DNA of 64,000 nucleotides, taken from the NCBI RefSeq assembly GCF_900176365.1, contig NZ_FWXY01000004.1, positions 62,001-126,000 of the forward strand, read 5' to 3'. Made by a program: the position numbers and the translations under genes. Shown here piece after piece: positions 17,828 through 26,401 of this stretch. The notes under the pieces were generated by a model, which was not told the DNA's origin, searched no databases, and was given only the letters and a program-made list of their open reading frames with translations. The stretch is from Desulfocicer vacuolatum DSM 3385 (GTDB lineage: Bacteria > Desulfobacterota > Desulfobacteria > Desulfobacterales > Desulfobacteraceae). Every line of letters begins with the position of its first letter. The stretch's first letter is position 1.

Positions 17828-17944
17828 GGCTAAGATTTAGGATGATACATCTTCCAGACCGGTGTGGCTCCGGCCTGTTCAGAAGCAGTTATCCTAAAAT
17901 TAAGATTTGACGTTGCAGTAGGGCCTTTCAAGCATTTTTGTTTT

Positions 17945-18224
17945 TTTTATATGAAAAGGCAGCCTCCAAGGGTATCTCAGCAGAGCCGTCCCCCCGACGG
18001 GCAATAGGAACCGGACAATTGAGCTGTCTACAGTTCCGGTCCGGGCCCATTGCCCGTCGGGGGGACGGCGGTATAATACTGGCTCCGCATCTACGACCCT
18101 ATATTTGTTGTGTCCCACAGGAGATGCCCGTTTATATGAAATACTCCGCAAATCCGGGGAATATTTCGACCTTTGTTGTGGGCGGAACGGGATCAGAATA
18201 CGGTCCGCCCGTGGCGGTTATAAA
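17945..18224. repeat. Composite repeat A+B between two permease genes
   Basis: Repeat A with a perfect 21-bp stem (left arm GCCGTCCCCCCGACGGGCAA at 17994, right arm ending GGGGGGACGGC at 18069). A linker (TTTGTTGTGTCCCACAGGAG) and a full repeat B (18135-18222) follow. It fills the 443-base gap between the two permeases of one operon and must be transcribed through unless an internal promoter exists. Confidence 0.88.
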
Positions 18225-18270
18225 AAACGGCAAGAATCCCTGACGGTTTCATTCAGGGGATAATTGACGT

Positions 18271-19509
18271 TTAATGGGTTTTCATGGCATCCACCGGTTT
18301 TACCCGGGACGCATGGATGGCTGGAAAAACACTGACCAGTGTGGCTGTGATCACAATAACCAGAAATGGGATAATGAATGCCCCGGGCACAAACCCGGCT
18401 TTGAAGGTGCTGATCTCAATGCCGCCAATGGTAATTGGTTGTTCCATGGGAATGCCGTATATCACAAAGGGCCAGAGAATGGGACCTGCGCATAATGCTC
18501 CCACAGTAGTGGCCATGAACGAGAGTCCCAGGGTTTCCAGAACAATTTGCAGAAAAATATGGGAGGGTCGGGTTCCCACGGCCCGCATTACCCCGAATTC
18601 CCGGGTTCGCTCCAGAATGGACATCAGCACTGTATTGAGAACGCCCAGTGCCACAATAAGTCCGATGATGAATAAAAAAATCCAGTTTCCTTTTTTATCT
18701 GCGCTCATGGATCGATAAAAGAGTTCTTCAATTTTTTCCCAGGGATGGACTTCGTATTCCGTCAAGTTTGCTTGTTTAAGTTGTTTTTTGATTGTTTTTG
18801 TAATTTGTCTTGATTTTTTGTGGCTGGTAAGAATCACTGCCACCTCATGAATATTGCTACCCATGGCCAGAAATTCCTGGGCTTTATAAATGTGAATATA
18901 GGCGTTGTTGCGATTTGTTCCATCCACCTCCTTTTTTAATATACCCACCACCTTGAACAGATCATTGGCAATGGAACCGTCTGCCCCCTGGGAAACCAGG
19001 GCAATATCACTGCCAATGGATGCTTTGAGAATGCGTGCAAGACCGTTGCCGATGATAATCTGGTTGTGGGGGGCCTCTGCCGGGGTGATGTCCAGAAATT
19101 GCCCCTGTCCCACCTTATCCGCCAGGGTGGAAAGCTGTTTTTCTTTCAGGGGGGCCACTCCTGTGAGGCGGGTAGCTGTGGTTTTTTTGTCAATAAAGGC
19201 AAGGGTGCCGCAATGGATACGGGGGGCCTGGGCCTGGATTTGTGGAATATTTTTTAACAACGTTTGAAGCTGTCGGGTATATTGGAAATTTTTATAGAGA
19301 TTGGGCCGTTCCAGATATCCCGGGCTGTGAATTTGAATGTGCCCGGTGCTGGAATGGGTGAACATTTCAATGATGTGCCCATATCCCCCCTCTCCAAAAC
19401 CAAAGGAGACGGCAAGGAGGATAAACCCGATGATCATGGACAGGGCCGTGAAAAGGGAACGCCGCTGTTGCCGAAAAATGTTTCTAAACGCAATTCTCAT
19501 AATTATCAT
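18271..19509 (-). CDS. FtsX/MacB-family ABC permease (first of the pair)
   Basis: A 412-residue permease. The N-terminal segment RIAFRNIFRQQRRSLFTALS precedes membrane helix 1 (about residues 20-40). A periplasmic domain of about 220 residues follows, then three helices from about residue 275 (WIFLFIIGLIVALGVLNTVL, TREFGVMRAVGTRPSHIFLQ). The C-terminal helix ends in VSVFPAIHASRVKPVDAMK, typical of LolC/LolE and MacB-like permeases. With its paralogue at 16493 it would form a heterodimeric channel energised by the ATPase at 15646. It follows the LolA-like gene by about 65 bases. Confidence 0.9.
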   Translation of the reverse strand: MIIMRIAFRNIFRQQRRSLFTALSMIIGFILLAVSFGFGEGGYGHIIEMFTHSSTGHIQIHSPGYLERPNLYKNFQYTRQLQTLLKNIPQIQAQAPRIHCGTLAFIDKKTTATRLTGVAPLKEKQLSTLADKVGQGQFLDITPAEAPHNQIIIGNGLARILKASIGSDIALVSQGADGSIANDLFKVVGILKKEVDGTNRNNAYIHIYKAQEFLAMGSNIHEVAVILTSHKKSRQITKTIKKQLKQANLTEYEVHPWEKIEELFYRSMSADKKGNWIFLFIIGLIVALGVLNTVLMSILERTREFGVMRAVGTRPSHIFLQIVLETLGLSFMATTVGALCAGPILWPFVIYGIPMEQPITIGGIEISTFKAGFVPGAFIIPFLVIVITATLVSVFPAIHASRVKPVDAMKTH

Positions 19510-19573
19510 TGTGGGCTCCCGGGGTCATAAAATTTGAGTTTTGCGTTCTTCTGGATTCATAGTATCAATGCAT

Positions 19574-20479
19574 TCATCGTCTTTTTTTTTTCAAATTTCG
19601 AAGCGTAAAGGTCTTTTTGTCAATGGGTTCATCAAATTTTGCAGAAGTATAATGAATAATTGTTTTATGATTTTTCTTGGTGGTTGGGATTAATTCCATC
19701 ACCGCCGGAATGGTTTTATTGCCAAAGGTGGTCACTTTTTTAAAATAAAGTTCCCGTATTTTTTGATTTTTCTCATCATAAAAGATTTCACTGACAGGCA
19801 ACAGGCTTTTTTTATCGATTTCAGAGACGATTTTTCCCCACAGGGACACTGTTTCTTTATGGGGAACAAATTCTATATAGTAATTGTCCCGGTTTTCACC
19901 CTGGATCAGCTTTGCATAATAATTTGCCATGCGGGTGCTTTCTTTAACCAGATCGTCATTGGTAAAGTCTGAACCCATCCAGCTGCCCATCATCATGCTG
20001 GGGGGGATTTTCATGGTTTTGTTAATTTTGGGAAAAAAATTCCACATTTCATTGCCCTTGCGCAGGGTGGAGATTCCCTTTTCCCGGGGGGGAGATTCAA
20101 TGACGATAAAGGTTTTGTCCAGCCCTTTGCTCCAGGTTTTCATGGTCAGGGTTCGTTTCCAGTGGGGTGTCTGGATGGTCATTTCCATTTCAGCATAGGC
20201 CGTGTCACTGCGATAAAGAGTATCCAAACGGTTTATGATGGTTTCAAGGGATATCTTTGGTGTGGTTTGAGCTGTCTGCGTCTTATTTGTGGAAGGAGAG
20301 TTAGATATTGTTGCCGTGTTGCCCATTGCCTGTGGTGATGGAAAAATTATTATCCAAGTAAGCAAAAAGATAATAAGTATCTGAATGTTGAACTTTGTTC
20401 GGTTGAATTTAAAAAACAGAACCCTGTTTTTTTTCAGGGAGGAATCATTGTGGAATGTGGTTGTACATTTATGAAGCAA
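19574..20479 (-). CDS. Outer-membrane lipoprotein-sorting (LolA-like) protein
   Basis: A 301-residue protein with a hydrophobic export segment at about residues 30-50 (FNIQILIIFLLTWIIIFPSP) preceded by an unusually long N-terminus; a start inside that leader is possible. The mature part matches the outer-membrane lipoprotein-sorting family: AYAEMEMTIQTPHWKRTLTM, FIVIESPPREKGISTLRKGN, EMWNFFPKINKTMKIPPSMM and SWMGSDFTNDDLVKES. Such proteins act as periplasmic carriers and are regularly coupled to FtsX-type permeases, as here. It is the first gene of the five-gene minus-strand operon. Confidence 0.9.
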   Translation of the reverse strand: MLHKCTTTFHNDSSLKKNRVLFFKFNRTKFNIQILIIFLLTWIIIFPSPQAMGNTATISNSPSTNKTQTAQTTPKISLETIINRLDTLYRSDTAYAEMEMTIQTPHWKRTLTMKTWSKGLDKTFIVIESPPREKGISTLRKGNEMWNFFPKINKTMKIPPSMMMGSWMGSDFTNDDLVKESTRMANYYAKLIQGENRDNYYIEFVPHKETVSLWGKIVSEIDKKSLLPVSEIFYDEKNQKIRELYFKKVTTFGNKTIPAVMELIPTTKKNHKTIIHYTSAKFDEPIDKKTFTLRNLKKKRR

Positions 20480-20599
20480 TGTTTTATCCCTTTTTTTATG
20501 AGAAAGTGCTTTTAAATGTCATAATTTCAGATACATAAAGAATGGTAAAATTGTTCAGATATTTTTATAATAAAATTTCATTATTTGTTGTGATGCAGC

Positions 20600-20872
20600 G
20601 CATCATGGCTGTTTTATATGAGAAGGTAGCCTCCAAGGCAAGCTAAGGCAGAGCCGTCCCCCCGATGGGCAATAGGAACCGGACAATTGAGCTGTCTACA
20701 GTTCCGGTCCGGGCCCATTGCCCATCGGGGGGGCGGCGGCATAATACCATTTTCAATATGCGTTGTGTCCACCAGGAAATGCCCGGTTTATATGAAACGC
20801 TCCACAGATATGAGGCGTATTTCAAGTTTTGTTGTGGGCAGGATCGGGTCAGAATACGGTCCGCCCGTATCA
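20600..20872. repeat. Composite repeat A (stem 20653-20738) + linker + B
   Basis: GCCTCCAAGGCAAGCTAAGG, then the repeat A stem (GCCGTCCCCCCGATGGGCAA with complementary arm ending GGGGGGGCGGC), then TGTGTCCACCAGGAAATGCC and a diverged repeat B to 20872. It lies between the divergently placed operon head at 20479 and the transporter end at 20896. Confidence 0.87.
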
Positions 20873-20895
20873 GCGATCTGGAGCAGTTCAACTGC

Positions 20896-22095
20896 TCAGA
20901 TTGACATTTTTTCGGATGTCAGTATCCAGTGAATGATAATACCCACCATGAATCCCGCAGCCAGGTTGGATGCAAGGGTGATGCCCATGATAATCATGGG
21001 CACAAAGAGTTCTTTTCTTTCCTTTAAATCCATGATGGTCAAGGCCAGCTGACCACCGGCAAATATTAAAAGTACCCCCAGTATGGACATGGGGATGAGA
21101 TGGAGAATTAAGATGAGGCCGGGCCCCAGAAAAAGGGTTAAAATTACAAAAACGCCACCAATGATAAGATTGGAACCCGGGCTCCTGGCACCAAAACGGT
21201 AATGGGCTGCAAGGCCTCCGGCACCGTGGCACAGAGGGATGCCCCCCATGAAAAATGACATGAAATTGGCAAGGGCCATGGAAATACAGGCAGCTTTATG
21301 GGTTACTTTTTTGGACTTTTCACCAAAATAATCCTGGGAGAGATCTGCATAGGCAATGACTGCGTTCCCAAGGGTCATGGGAATCTGGGGCAGAACAAGG
21401 GCCATGAGGGCAAAGGTGAAATCCACCTGGGAAGGGAATCCTGCAGGTAAAAAGGAAGGCAGATGAAATCCCGGTGACAGGGAGTCTGATATGTTTATAT
21501 TTTTCAGCATCAACCCCACCAGCAGCCCCCCCATGATCACCAGCAGACCTGCGGGCAATTTTTTGTTTTCCAGAAACAGCAGGGTGAGAATACCCCCGGC
21601 AAGTCCCAGGATAATCCCGATGGGAATGGGGCCAAGGTGTTGAATGCTCAGCCAGGGTTCTGCACTGGCTTTTAATATCTGAAATTTTGAGGTGCCCACC
21701 ATGAACCGCACCCCTTCTGCCATGAGAAGAATGCCCGTGGATAGCTGAACCCCTCGGACCACGGGCTTGGCAATATATTTTCCCATGCGTGTAATGGTGC
21801 TGGTGCCGCCGATGATGAGCAGAAAACAGCCCACCAGAAAAGCTGATGCAGAAATCTGGGTGGCGGTCATACCCGTGGCAATGGCATAGGCCCCAATGAC
21901 TTTCATAGGTTGGACCGGCACCGTGACTTTATAGTAAATTCCTGAAAAAATATAAAAAAGACCGATGCTCAGAAATGTCCCGGTGGGATCCAGACCATTG
22001 GCAAGTATCATTCCAAGGGAGATGGGTAAAAGTGTTCCCAGGTCCCCCAGAGAACCTGCAACTTCCATGCGGTTAAATTGCCAGATTTTGTTCAT
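20896..22095 (-). CDS. MOT1-type molybdate/sulfate transporter
   Basis: A 399-residue protein with ten or more membrane helices. It carries the MOT1 signatures GDLGTLLPISLGM near the N-terminus and PVQPMKVIGAYAIATGMT at about residues 60-78. Later motifs are PQIPMTLGNAVIAYADLSQ and PLCHGAGGLAAHYRFGARS. MOT1 proteins, related to SulP carriers but lacking the STAS domain as here, take up molybdate and possibly sulfate. That would suit a sulfate reducer needing molybdenum enzymes. It is a single gene, ending just inside a repeat-bordered gap. Confidence 0.9.
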   Translation of the reverse strand: MNKIWQFNRMEVAGSLGDLGTLLPISLGMILANGLDPTGTFLSIGLFYIFSGIYYKVTVPVQPMKVIGAYAIATGMTATQISASAFLVGCFLLIIGGTSTITRMGKYIAKPVVRGVQLSTGILLMAEGVRFMVGTSKFQILKASAEPWLSIQHLGPIPIGIILGLAGGILTLLFLENKKLPAGLLVIMGGLLVGLMLKNINISDSLSPGFHLPSFLPAGFPSQVDFTFALMALVLPQIPMTLGNAVIAYADLSQDYFGEKSKKVTHKAACISMALANFMSFFMGGIPLCHGAGGLAAHYRFGARSPGSNLIIGGVFVILTLFLGPGLILILHLIPMSILGVLLIFAGGQLALTIMDLKERKELFVPMIIMGITLASNLAAGFMVGIIIHWILTSEKMSI

Positions 22096-22224
22096 TCAAA
22101 TGTTCTCCTGAAATAACAAATTTATCATTTCTGCCACATGCCAAGAATGGGCTGCGCCATTTTTGCGGATAAATCTATCTATGGGAACGATGACAAGGGA
22201 TCCATTACATAAAGGCAGTTAGTC

Positions 22225-22334
22225 TCACGGTAAGGGAGTCAGACCTTATTAATTTACCATTTAATACTCGATGGTTGTTATTTTTCGTGAATGAGACCCT
22301 GAATAAATGGTAGATTAAAAATTACTGACTCCCT
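22225..22334. repeat. Long imperfect inverted repeat near the island border
   Basis: Arms of about 34 bases: the left begins AGGGAGTCAGACC and runs through TTATTAATTTACCATTTA. The right runs through TAAATGGTAGATTAA to ACTGACTCCCT. The loop is about 40 bases. It could be a small non-autonomous insertion element or the ends of a decayed one; no coding capacity. Confidence 0.7.
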
Positions 22335-22434
22335 AAGTTTTTTCAATGATTCGCAAAATTAAAAATTAACAATTATCCTAAAATCCAGAGATGGGATTGT
22401 TCCAGGTAAATCACATTGAATTTTTGCTCTTGAA

Positions 22435-22857
22435 TTAAAGATAAAATTCTACTGCCGCTTCCATTGCCATTTCTGGGGTGTCAAAAAATTTTCCATTGGG
22501 AAATGCGGATGTCTCATATTTGTTGTGGGCGTAGCTGTAAAAGGCAAGGCCCCATTCGTCGTCATTCCCAAAATAACGAAGTCGACATAGATGTATGGGC
22601 GTATTTCTCATACGTTCCATATGCTCTTCCCTTGTTTCGGGAAAATCAGGCGGCCATTCTTTGATTACAGGTTCTTCCGGTTCAACGTAAGCATCCACAT
22701 AGCAAAATTTATCACGAAATCGAATATCCAGTTTTGTATATTTACCGGCAAGATTTGCCTCTGCAAACTTCATAATGCGTTTTTCTACATGGGATTTTAT
22801 ATTGTCATTGATTTGTATCCCGCCATTATCCGGGTCTTGTGGGTATCTATCCGACAT
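22435..22857 (-). CDS. Hypothetical protein, 140 residues
   Basis: A soluble, acidic protein with no signal peptide or membrane segment. It begins MSDRYPQDPDNGGIQINDNI and contains the conserved-looking blocks LDIRFRDKFCYVDAYVEPEE, PDFPETREEHMERMRNTP and the C-terminal FPNGKFFDTPEMAMEAAVEF. Codon use and a preceding AAGGA ribosome site support it as a real gene. I do not recognise the family; relatives appear as short hypothetical proteins on mobile DNA. It is the last gene before the island. Confidence 0.65.
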   Translation of the reverse strand: MSDRYPQDPDNGGIQINDNIKSHVEKRIMKFAEANLAGKYTKLDIRFRDKFCYVDAYVEPEEPVIKEWPPDFPETREEHMERMRNTPIHLCRLRYFGNDDEWGLAFYSYAHNKYETSAFPNGKFFDTPEMAMEAAVEFYL

Positions 22858-23061
22858 TTTAAATCCTTTTCTTATGTGGTATTTTTTATTGTGCTAATTT
22901 ATCCAATAATTGTTAATTTCGCAAGACATTAATCTTTTGACGTTTGATTTGCCGGAGTATTTAATGTGGAAAGCATTTTGGCATTGCATGGGAAAGGTAA
23001 CTTTCCAAAATTGATGTATTTGTGGGGGGATAGAGTGGAGGACTGTGCTTTTCATCTAATA

Positions 23062-23112
23062 AAAAAAAGGGCTCAGCAATTAAGCTAAACCCTTGAATTT
23101 ATTAATTGGTGA
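23062..23112. repeat. Left attachment-like copy: tRNA-Glu tail plus terminator
   Basis: Bases AAAAAAAAGGGCTCAGCAAT, then TTAAGCTAAACCCTTGAATT and TATTAATTGGTGAC match the segment at 41599-41650 almost base for base. On the minus strand this reads as the last seven bases of a tRNA-Glu gene (GTCACCA) followed by its rho-independent terminator. The tRNA match stops at GGTGAC. It marks the left border of island 1. Confidence 0.75.
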
Positions 23113-23130
23113 CTTTGGAATGAATACCGT

Positions 23131-24003
23131 ATGAACAGGAAAGCCGGCAAAAGTCTTGACACTGACACTGGGCGATACAACAAATATGTGAAACCTGTTT
23201 TTGGTGACAAAGAGCCTAAGGCTATTATCAAACTGGATGTGGACCGGGTACGCCTCAAATTGTTAAAAAAACTTTCCCCTCAAAGTGTTAAGCACGTTCT
23301 CAATCTATTTACATGGATAGTTAATTACGGCACAAAGAATAATCTCTGCCAGGGAGTTTCCTTTCATATCCAAAAACCTTCAGTAAATAATGAAAAGACC
23401 GAGGATCTTACCCCGGAAGAGCTTGAACGTTTGTTGTTATCCATAGAAGAGGATAGCAATATTGATGTGGGAAGGATTATGAAGGTGGCTCTGTTTACCG
23501 GGATGCGTCGAATGGAAATTTTAAGATTAAAATGGAAAGATTTAAATTTTGAGGCAGGTTTTATTTCCATCAGAGGTCCTAAAGGTGGAGAGGATCAAAA
23601 GATTCCCATGAACGAAACTGCCAGGGAAATTTTTAAAAGTGTTGTGAAGACCGGGAGTGAATATATTTTTCCTGGGAGAGGGGGAGGACAGAGGACCACA
23701 ATAGGCAGGATTGGGCAGCGGATTACAAAGCGGGCAGGGCTACCAAAAGGGTTTCGACCACTTCATGGATTACGTCATGTCTATGCTTCCATGCTGGCCA
23801 GTTCAGGAAAAGTTGATATGTATGTACTTCAAAGATTGATGACTCACAAATCCCCAAAGATGACACAGCGGTATGCCCATTTGAGGGATGAGGCATTGAA
23901 GGATGGGGCCGGTCAGATTGATGAGATTATGAAACAGTCGAGTGCACGGTTGTCCCCAATAACCAATCATTCAGTTTGTGGCTCGCAGAATAACCATAAT
24001 TGA
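23131..24003 (+). CDS. Tyrosine recombinase (integrase), N-terminally truncated
   Basis: 290 residues covering part of the core-binding domain and the whole catalytic domain. Active-site residues are visible: Arg in FTGMRRMEILRLKW, His-x-x-Arg in HGLRHVYASM, His/Lys region MTHKSPKM and the nucleophile Tyr in TQRYAHL. Phage-type integrases are usually 350-420 residues, so the first 60-100 residues (arm-type DNA-binding part) are missing. The gene begins 19 bases from the attachment-like sequence. The 5' end was probably lost by a recombination at the site. Activity is doubtful. Confidence 0.82.
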   Translation: MNRKAGKSLDTDTGRYNKYVKPVFGDKEPKAIIKLDVDRVRLKLLKKLSPQSVKHVLNLFTWIVNYGTKNNLCQGVSFHIQKPSVNNEKTEDLTPEELERLLLSIEEDSNIDVGRIMKVALFTGMRRMEILRLKWKDLNFEAGFISIRGPKGGEDQKIPMNETAREIFKSVVKTGSEYIFPGRGGGQRTTIGRIGQRITKRAGLPKGFRPLHGLRHVYASMLASSGKVDMYVLQRLMTHKSPKMTQRYAHLRDEALKDGAGQIDEIMKQSSARLSPITNHSVCGSQNNHN

Positions 24004-24066
24004 TTTTGTGGCGCATGAAAGACTGTTTTGTGCGCCACAAAGTTGTTTTTGGCTCGTTCATGCGCA

Positions 24067-24313
24067 TCAAAAGCCCTCGTGGCCTTCGGCAATATTGAGC
24101 AAGGACAGAAAACTCAGGACGGCTGAACGCTGCCCACTGGCTTCCACAAAGGTTTTCAGCACGGCAAGTCGGACCAGCAAATCTACTGTTTCCTTATGGA
24201 GACTTCTCCCAGGTGCCCATGGCCTCGGGCAGTTTGTCTGCTCCTATGGGAATAAAACTGGCCTGTTCCATGCTGCAGCCGGCAGGAGCAATCCAGTTGG
24301 GAATCCTCCGGTA
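24067..24313 (-). pseudogene. Fic-family protein remnant
   Basis: Reading the minus strand from 24313 gives YRRIPNWIAPAGCSMEQASF then IPIGADKLPEAMGTWEK. After a one-base shift it continues LHKETVDLLVRLAVLKTFVE. This pattern (NWI, FIP, LPEAM, WEKxLH, LVRLA) is that of the region before the catalytic HPFxDGN motif of Fic AMP-transferases. The frame is broken, has no proper start and ends before the catalytic motif, so it is non-functional debris of a toxin or effector gene. Confidence 0.6.
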
Positions 24314-24356
24314 CTCTTAAGTAAAGTGTCCCTGAAATTGGGGGAAGATTGCGGAA

Positions 24357-24659
24357 TCAACAAGCTTGCCTTGATTCTAACCATCGTTTGAAAGAATTCT
24401 GACTCTCCCCTGAAGGTGTCCCGGAAATTATACCTTGGACGCTGATATCCTCATCGATATCTCTCCAGTGCATCCCTTGCCCACCCCCAATAAGCCGCCA
24501 ATTATTTCTTTCACCCACAGAAGCCTCTTGGAGCCGTGGATACCACGCAAGGGGAACGCTTATGGTTCGTCCGTCGTCAAGTTCAACGGTAAGAGTGTCC
24601 TCTGTTACGTTTAAATTGTTTGCCTTTGGAATATTGATTTTAACCGCTAAAGTAGTCAT
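24357..24659 (-). CDS. DUF2442 domain protein
   Basis: A 100-residue protein with the DUF2442 pattern: NVTEDTLTVELDDGRTISVP, LAWYPRLQEAS, then NWRLIGGGQGMHWRDIDEDI and a short tail. DUF2442 proteins often lie directly downstream of a DUF4160 gene, as here, where the two overlap by 20 bases (24640-24659). The pair resembles a toxin-antitoxin module in size and layout, but activity of such pairs is not well established. The module sits in the decayed left part of island 1. Confidence 0.88.
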   Translation of the reverse strand: MTTLAVKINIPKANNLNVTEDTLTVELDDGRTISVPLAWYPRLQEASVGERNNWRLIGGGQGMHWRDIDEDISVQGIISGTPSGESQNSFKRWLESRQAC

Positions 24660-24876
24660 TCCATGCCCCCATTATTTCCACCTGATGTTTTTCAACAATG
24701 GATAAAACTTTTTTTATTTCAGATCTGTTAAACCCGCCACTACTTTGGAGCCTTACCGGGTCCACCCAGACCTTTGCAAGGTTGTTTTCACGTTCAACAT
24801 GAACATGGATGGGCTCTCCATAGTCACCGGAATAAAAAAAGAACCGATAAGGCCCTATCCGTAATATCGTTGGCAT
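24640..24876 (-). CDS. DUF4160 domain protein
   Basis: A 78-residue protein of the DUF4160 family: MPTILRIGPYRFFFYSGDYG, EPIHVHVERENNLAKVWVDP and a C-terminal helix (IKKVLSIVEKHQVEIMGAWN). It overlaps the DUF2442 gene and must be co-translated with it. This two-gene cassette is common on bacterial chromosomes and mobile DNA. A toxin-antitoxin role is often proposed for such a layout, but I see nothing that proves it. Confidence 0.9.
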   Translation of the reverse strand: MPTILRIGPYRFFFYSGDYGEPIHVHVERENNLAKVWVDPVRLQSSGGFNRSEIKKVLSIVEKHQVEIMGAWNDYFSG

Positions 24877-24918
24877 ATATCAAAACCTCCATGTGTGATC
24901 ATTTATCAAGTATAAAAC

Positions 24919-25116
24919 ATGGACGTAGAAATGAAAACAAAATTCATGGATTGTGGTTTAAACTTTTGGGGATCAGGTTGGGCGGTAATGGGACTGAAAA
25001 AAAGACTTATGACGCATAAATCCCCGATGATGACACAGTGGGATGCTTATTTGAGGCATGGGGTATTTCAGGTGGCAGGTACCGGGCAGGATAATGAAGA
25101 CTTCTCAAATGTTTAA
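24919..25116 (+). pseudogene. Integrase C-terminal fragment
   Basis: The translated stretch LKKRLMTHKSPMMTQWDAYL and the following residues copy the end of the integrase at 23131 (MTHKSPKMTQRYAHLRDEAL), with the nucleophile tyrosine changed (TQWDAYL for TQRYAHL). Upstream catalytic residues are missing. It looks like the tail of a second, inactivated integrase, suggesting an older element or a duplication at this border. Confidence 0.6.
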
Positions 25117-25207
25117 AAAAACATTGCCTCAAGTATTTTTTCCTTTTAGGTATGTATTGTCTGAAATACACATTAAAGGGCTTGGTCATAAGCTGGGCCA
25201 CTTAACT

Positions 25208-25585
25208 CTAAGCGGCTATTTTTGTTCCATTTCTCGGCCGTGGCACTTGACTCATATTGCCGAGTAACCATTTAAACATATCAATCGGACGGTTCTCATA
25301 AAATCGTTCTGCCGCAGTGGTCCCGTCAGGTCTTTTCAAATAATAGTTGTGTACCACGGTCAGCGCTCTCAATTTTTGATCACTCAGGCGGTGTATGCCA
25401 TGATGGCGAAGAGAAAGTTGTGCATTACGCCCCTCAACACAAGAACTCGATCTTTGAAAAATTCCTGCAAATTCTCTGGCTTTTTGCTTCATGTGGTAAA
25501 TATCAGATTCACTGCAATCCGCAAGCGGGCCGTTCCTACCGGATAACACGGAAAGTAATTCTTCTGACTTATAAAGAAGGGCCAA
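25208..25585 (-). pseudogene. Transposase C-terminal fragment (DUF6399-type)
   Basis: 125 residues with SSCVEGRNAQLSLRHHGIHR, LSDQKLRALTVVHNYYLKRP and DGTTAAERFYENRP, the C-terminal block of a transposase group annotated with DUF6399. The N-terminal catalytic part is absent. Its right edge at about 25560-25585 abuts the middle of the replication-like gene on the plus strand, so the insertion removed that gene's 5' end. No intact inverted ends or target duplication were seen. Confidence 0.7.
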
Positions 25586-25911
25586 GTGCCATAAGGACCG
25601 CCATTAATGAGCTGATTGATTCTGGATATATTCACCGGGATGTGGTCCGGGACAAGTCAGGGAGGATCAGGGGCACCCGGCATGTTATCTTTGACCATCG
25701 GGTATCCCCGGAAGCAGCACGCAAGATAACACAGCAGGAACCGAGCATCACTCCCCTGGATGTCACCCCAAATCTGGAGGAATTTTTGATACAGGAAGCG
25801 GTACCGGAACAGCCACCCACCAGCCAGGTTAAACCCCGGAACAGGATACTGCACCCAATGCAATTAACCGTATGCGGAAAATTCAAATCAGGAAAATTGA
25901 CCCCGTATTAA
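25559..25911 (+). pseudogene. Replication-like HTH protein, 5'-truncated part
   Basis: The frame gives TYKEGPSAIRTAINELIDSG, then YIHRDVVRDKSGRIRGTRHV, the winged-helix end of a plasmid or phage replication-initiator type protein. The N-terminus was replaced by the transposase fragment. The frame ends at 25911 while the next frame (from 25872, open further upstream through PNAINRM) continues the same type of protein, so a frameshift near 25850 is likely. Confidence 0.55.
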
Positions 25912-26399
25912 AGAATAAGGGTATTAACAAATCAGAGGTAGTAACAACGACTACTACGCCGGAGCAGGAATTGACCCCAGTGGTTGAGGTTCTGGAAGAA
26001 GTGCCGCCGTCGTACCCAGCCACAGAAGATATAAATTCTCTTTTGGATCTTATTCCGGAACAGCACAGCCAGCCCATGGTCAAGGCCCTTGTTAATCAGG
26101 CCGTGAAGAAATACACCCTCCTGGAAGTGGAGGAGGCCATTGTGTATTCCACTGCCAATGTGAAAGGCGGGTGGATGCAGTACAAGGCCTACCTGGACAA
26201 GACCTTGAAGAACAAGTGGGCTGCCGGGTATCTGGACACCATAAGCACCACTGCCCCTGCCGTGTTTTCCCTTGGGGGCTTTGCCGGGGCAATGCCTGCC
26301 GGGAGGTACCCAAATGGCACTGTGACCGGTTCTCCCCGGATGGATAGCAATTATCAAGCTGCCTCTCAATTTATGGCTGAAATGGGTGTGGAGGTGTAG
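25872..26399 (+). CDS. C-terminal part of the replication-like protein
   Basis: 175 residues: a low-complexity threonine/proline/glutamate linker (VVTTTTTPEQELTPVVEVLE) and a helical block (LLDLIPEQHSQPMVKALVNQ, then YTLLEVEEAIVYSTANVKGG). The helical block resembles C-terminal regions of replication-associated HTH proteins of integrative elements. It overlaps the preceding frame, so it is either the 3' half of a frameshifted gene or is translated from ATG 25872. It is followed three bases later by another gene in the same direction. Confidence 0.5.
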   Translation: MRKIQIRKIDPVLKNKGINKSEVVTTTTTPEQELTPVVEVLEEVPPSYPATEDINSLLDLIPEQHSQPMVKALVNQAVKKYTLLEVEEAIVYSTANVKGGWMQYKAYLDKTLKNKWAAGYLDTISTTAPAVFSLGGFAGAMPAGRYPNGTVTGSPRMDSNYQAASQFMAEMGVEV

Positions 26400-26401
26400 G
26401 C

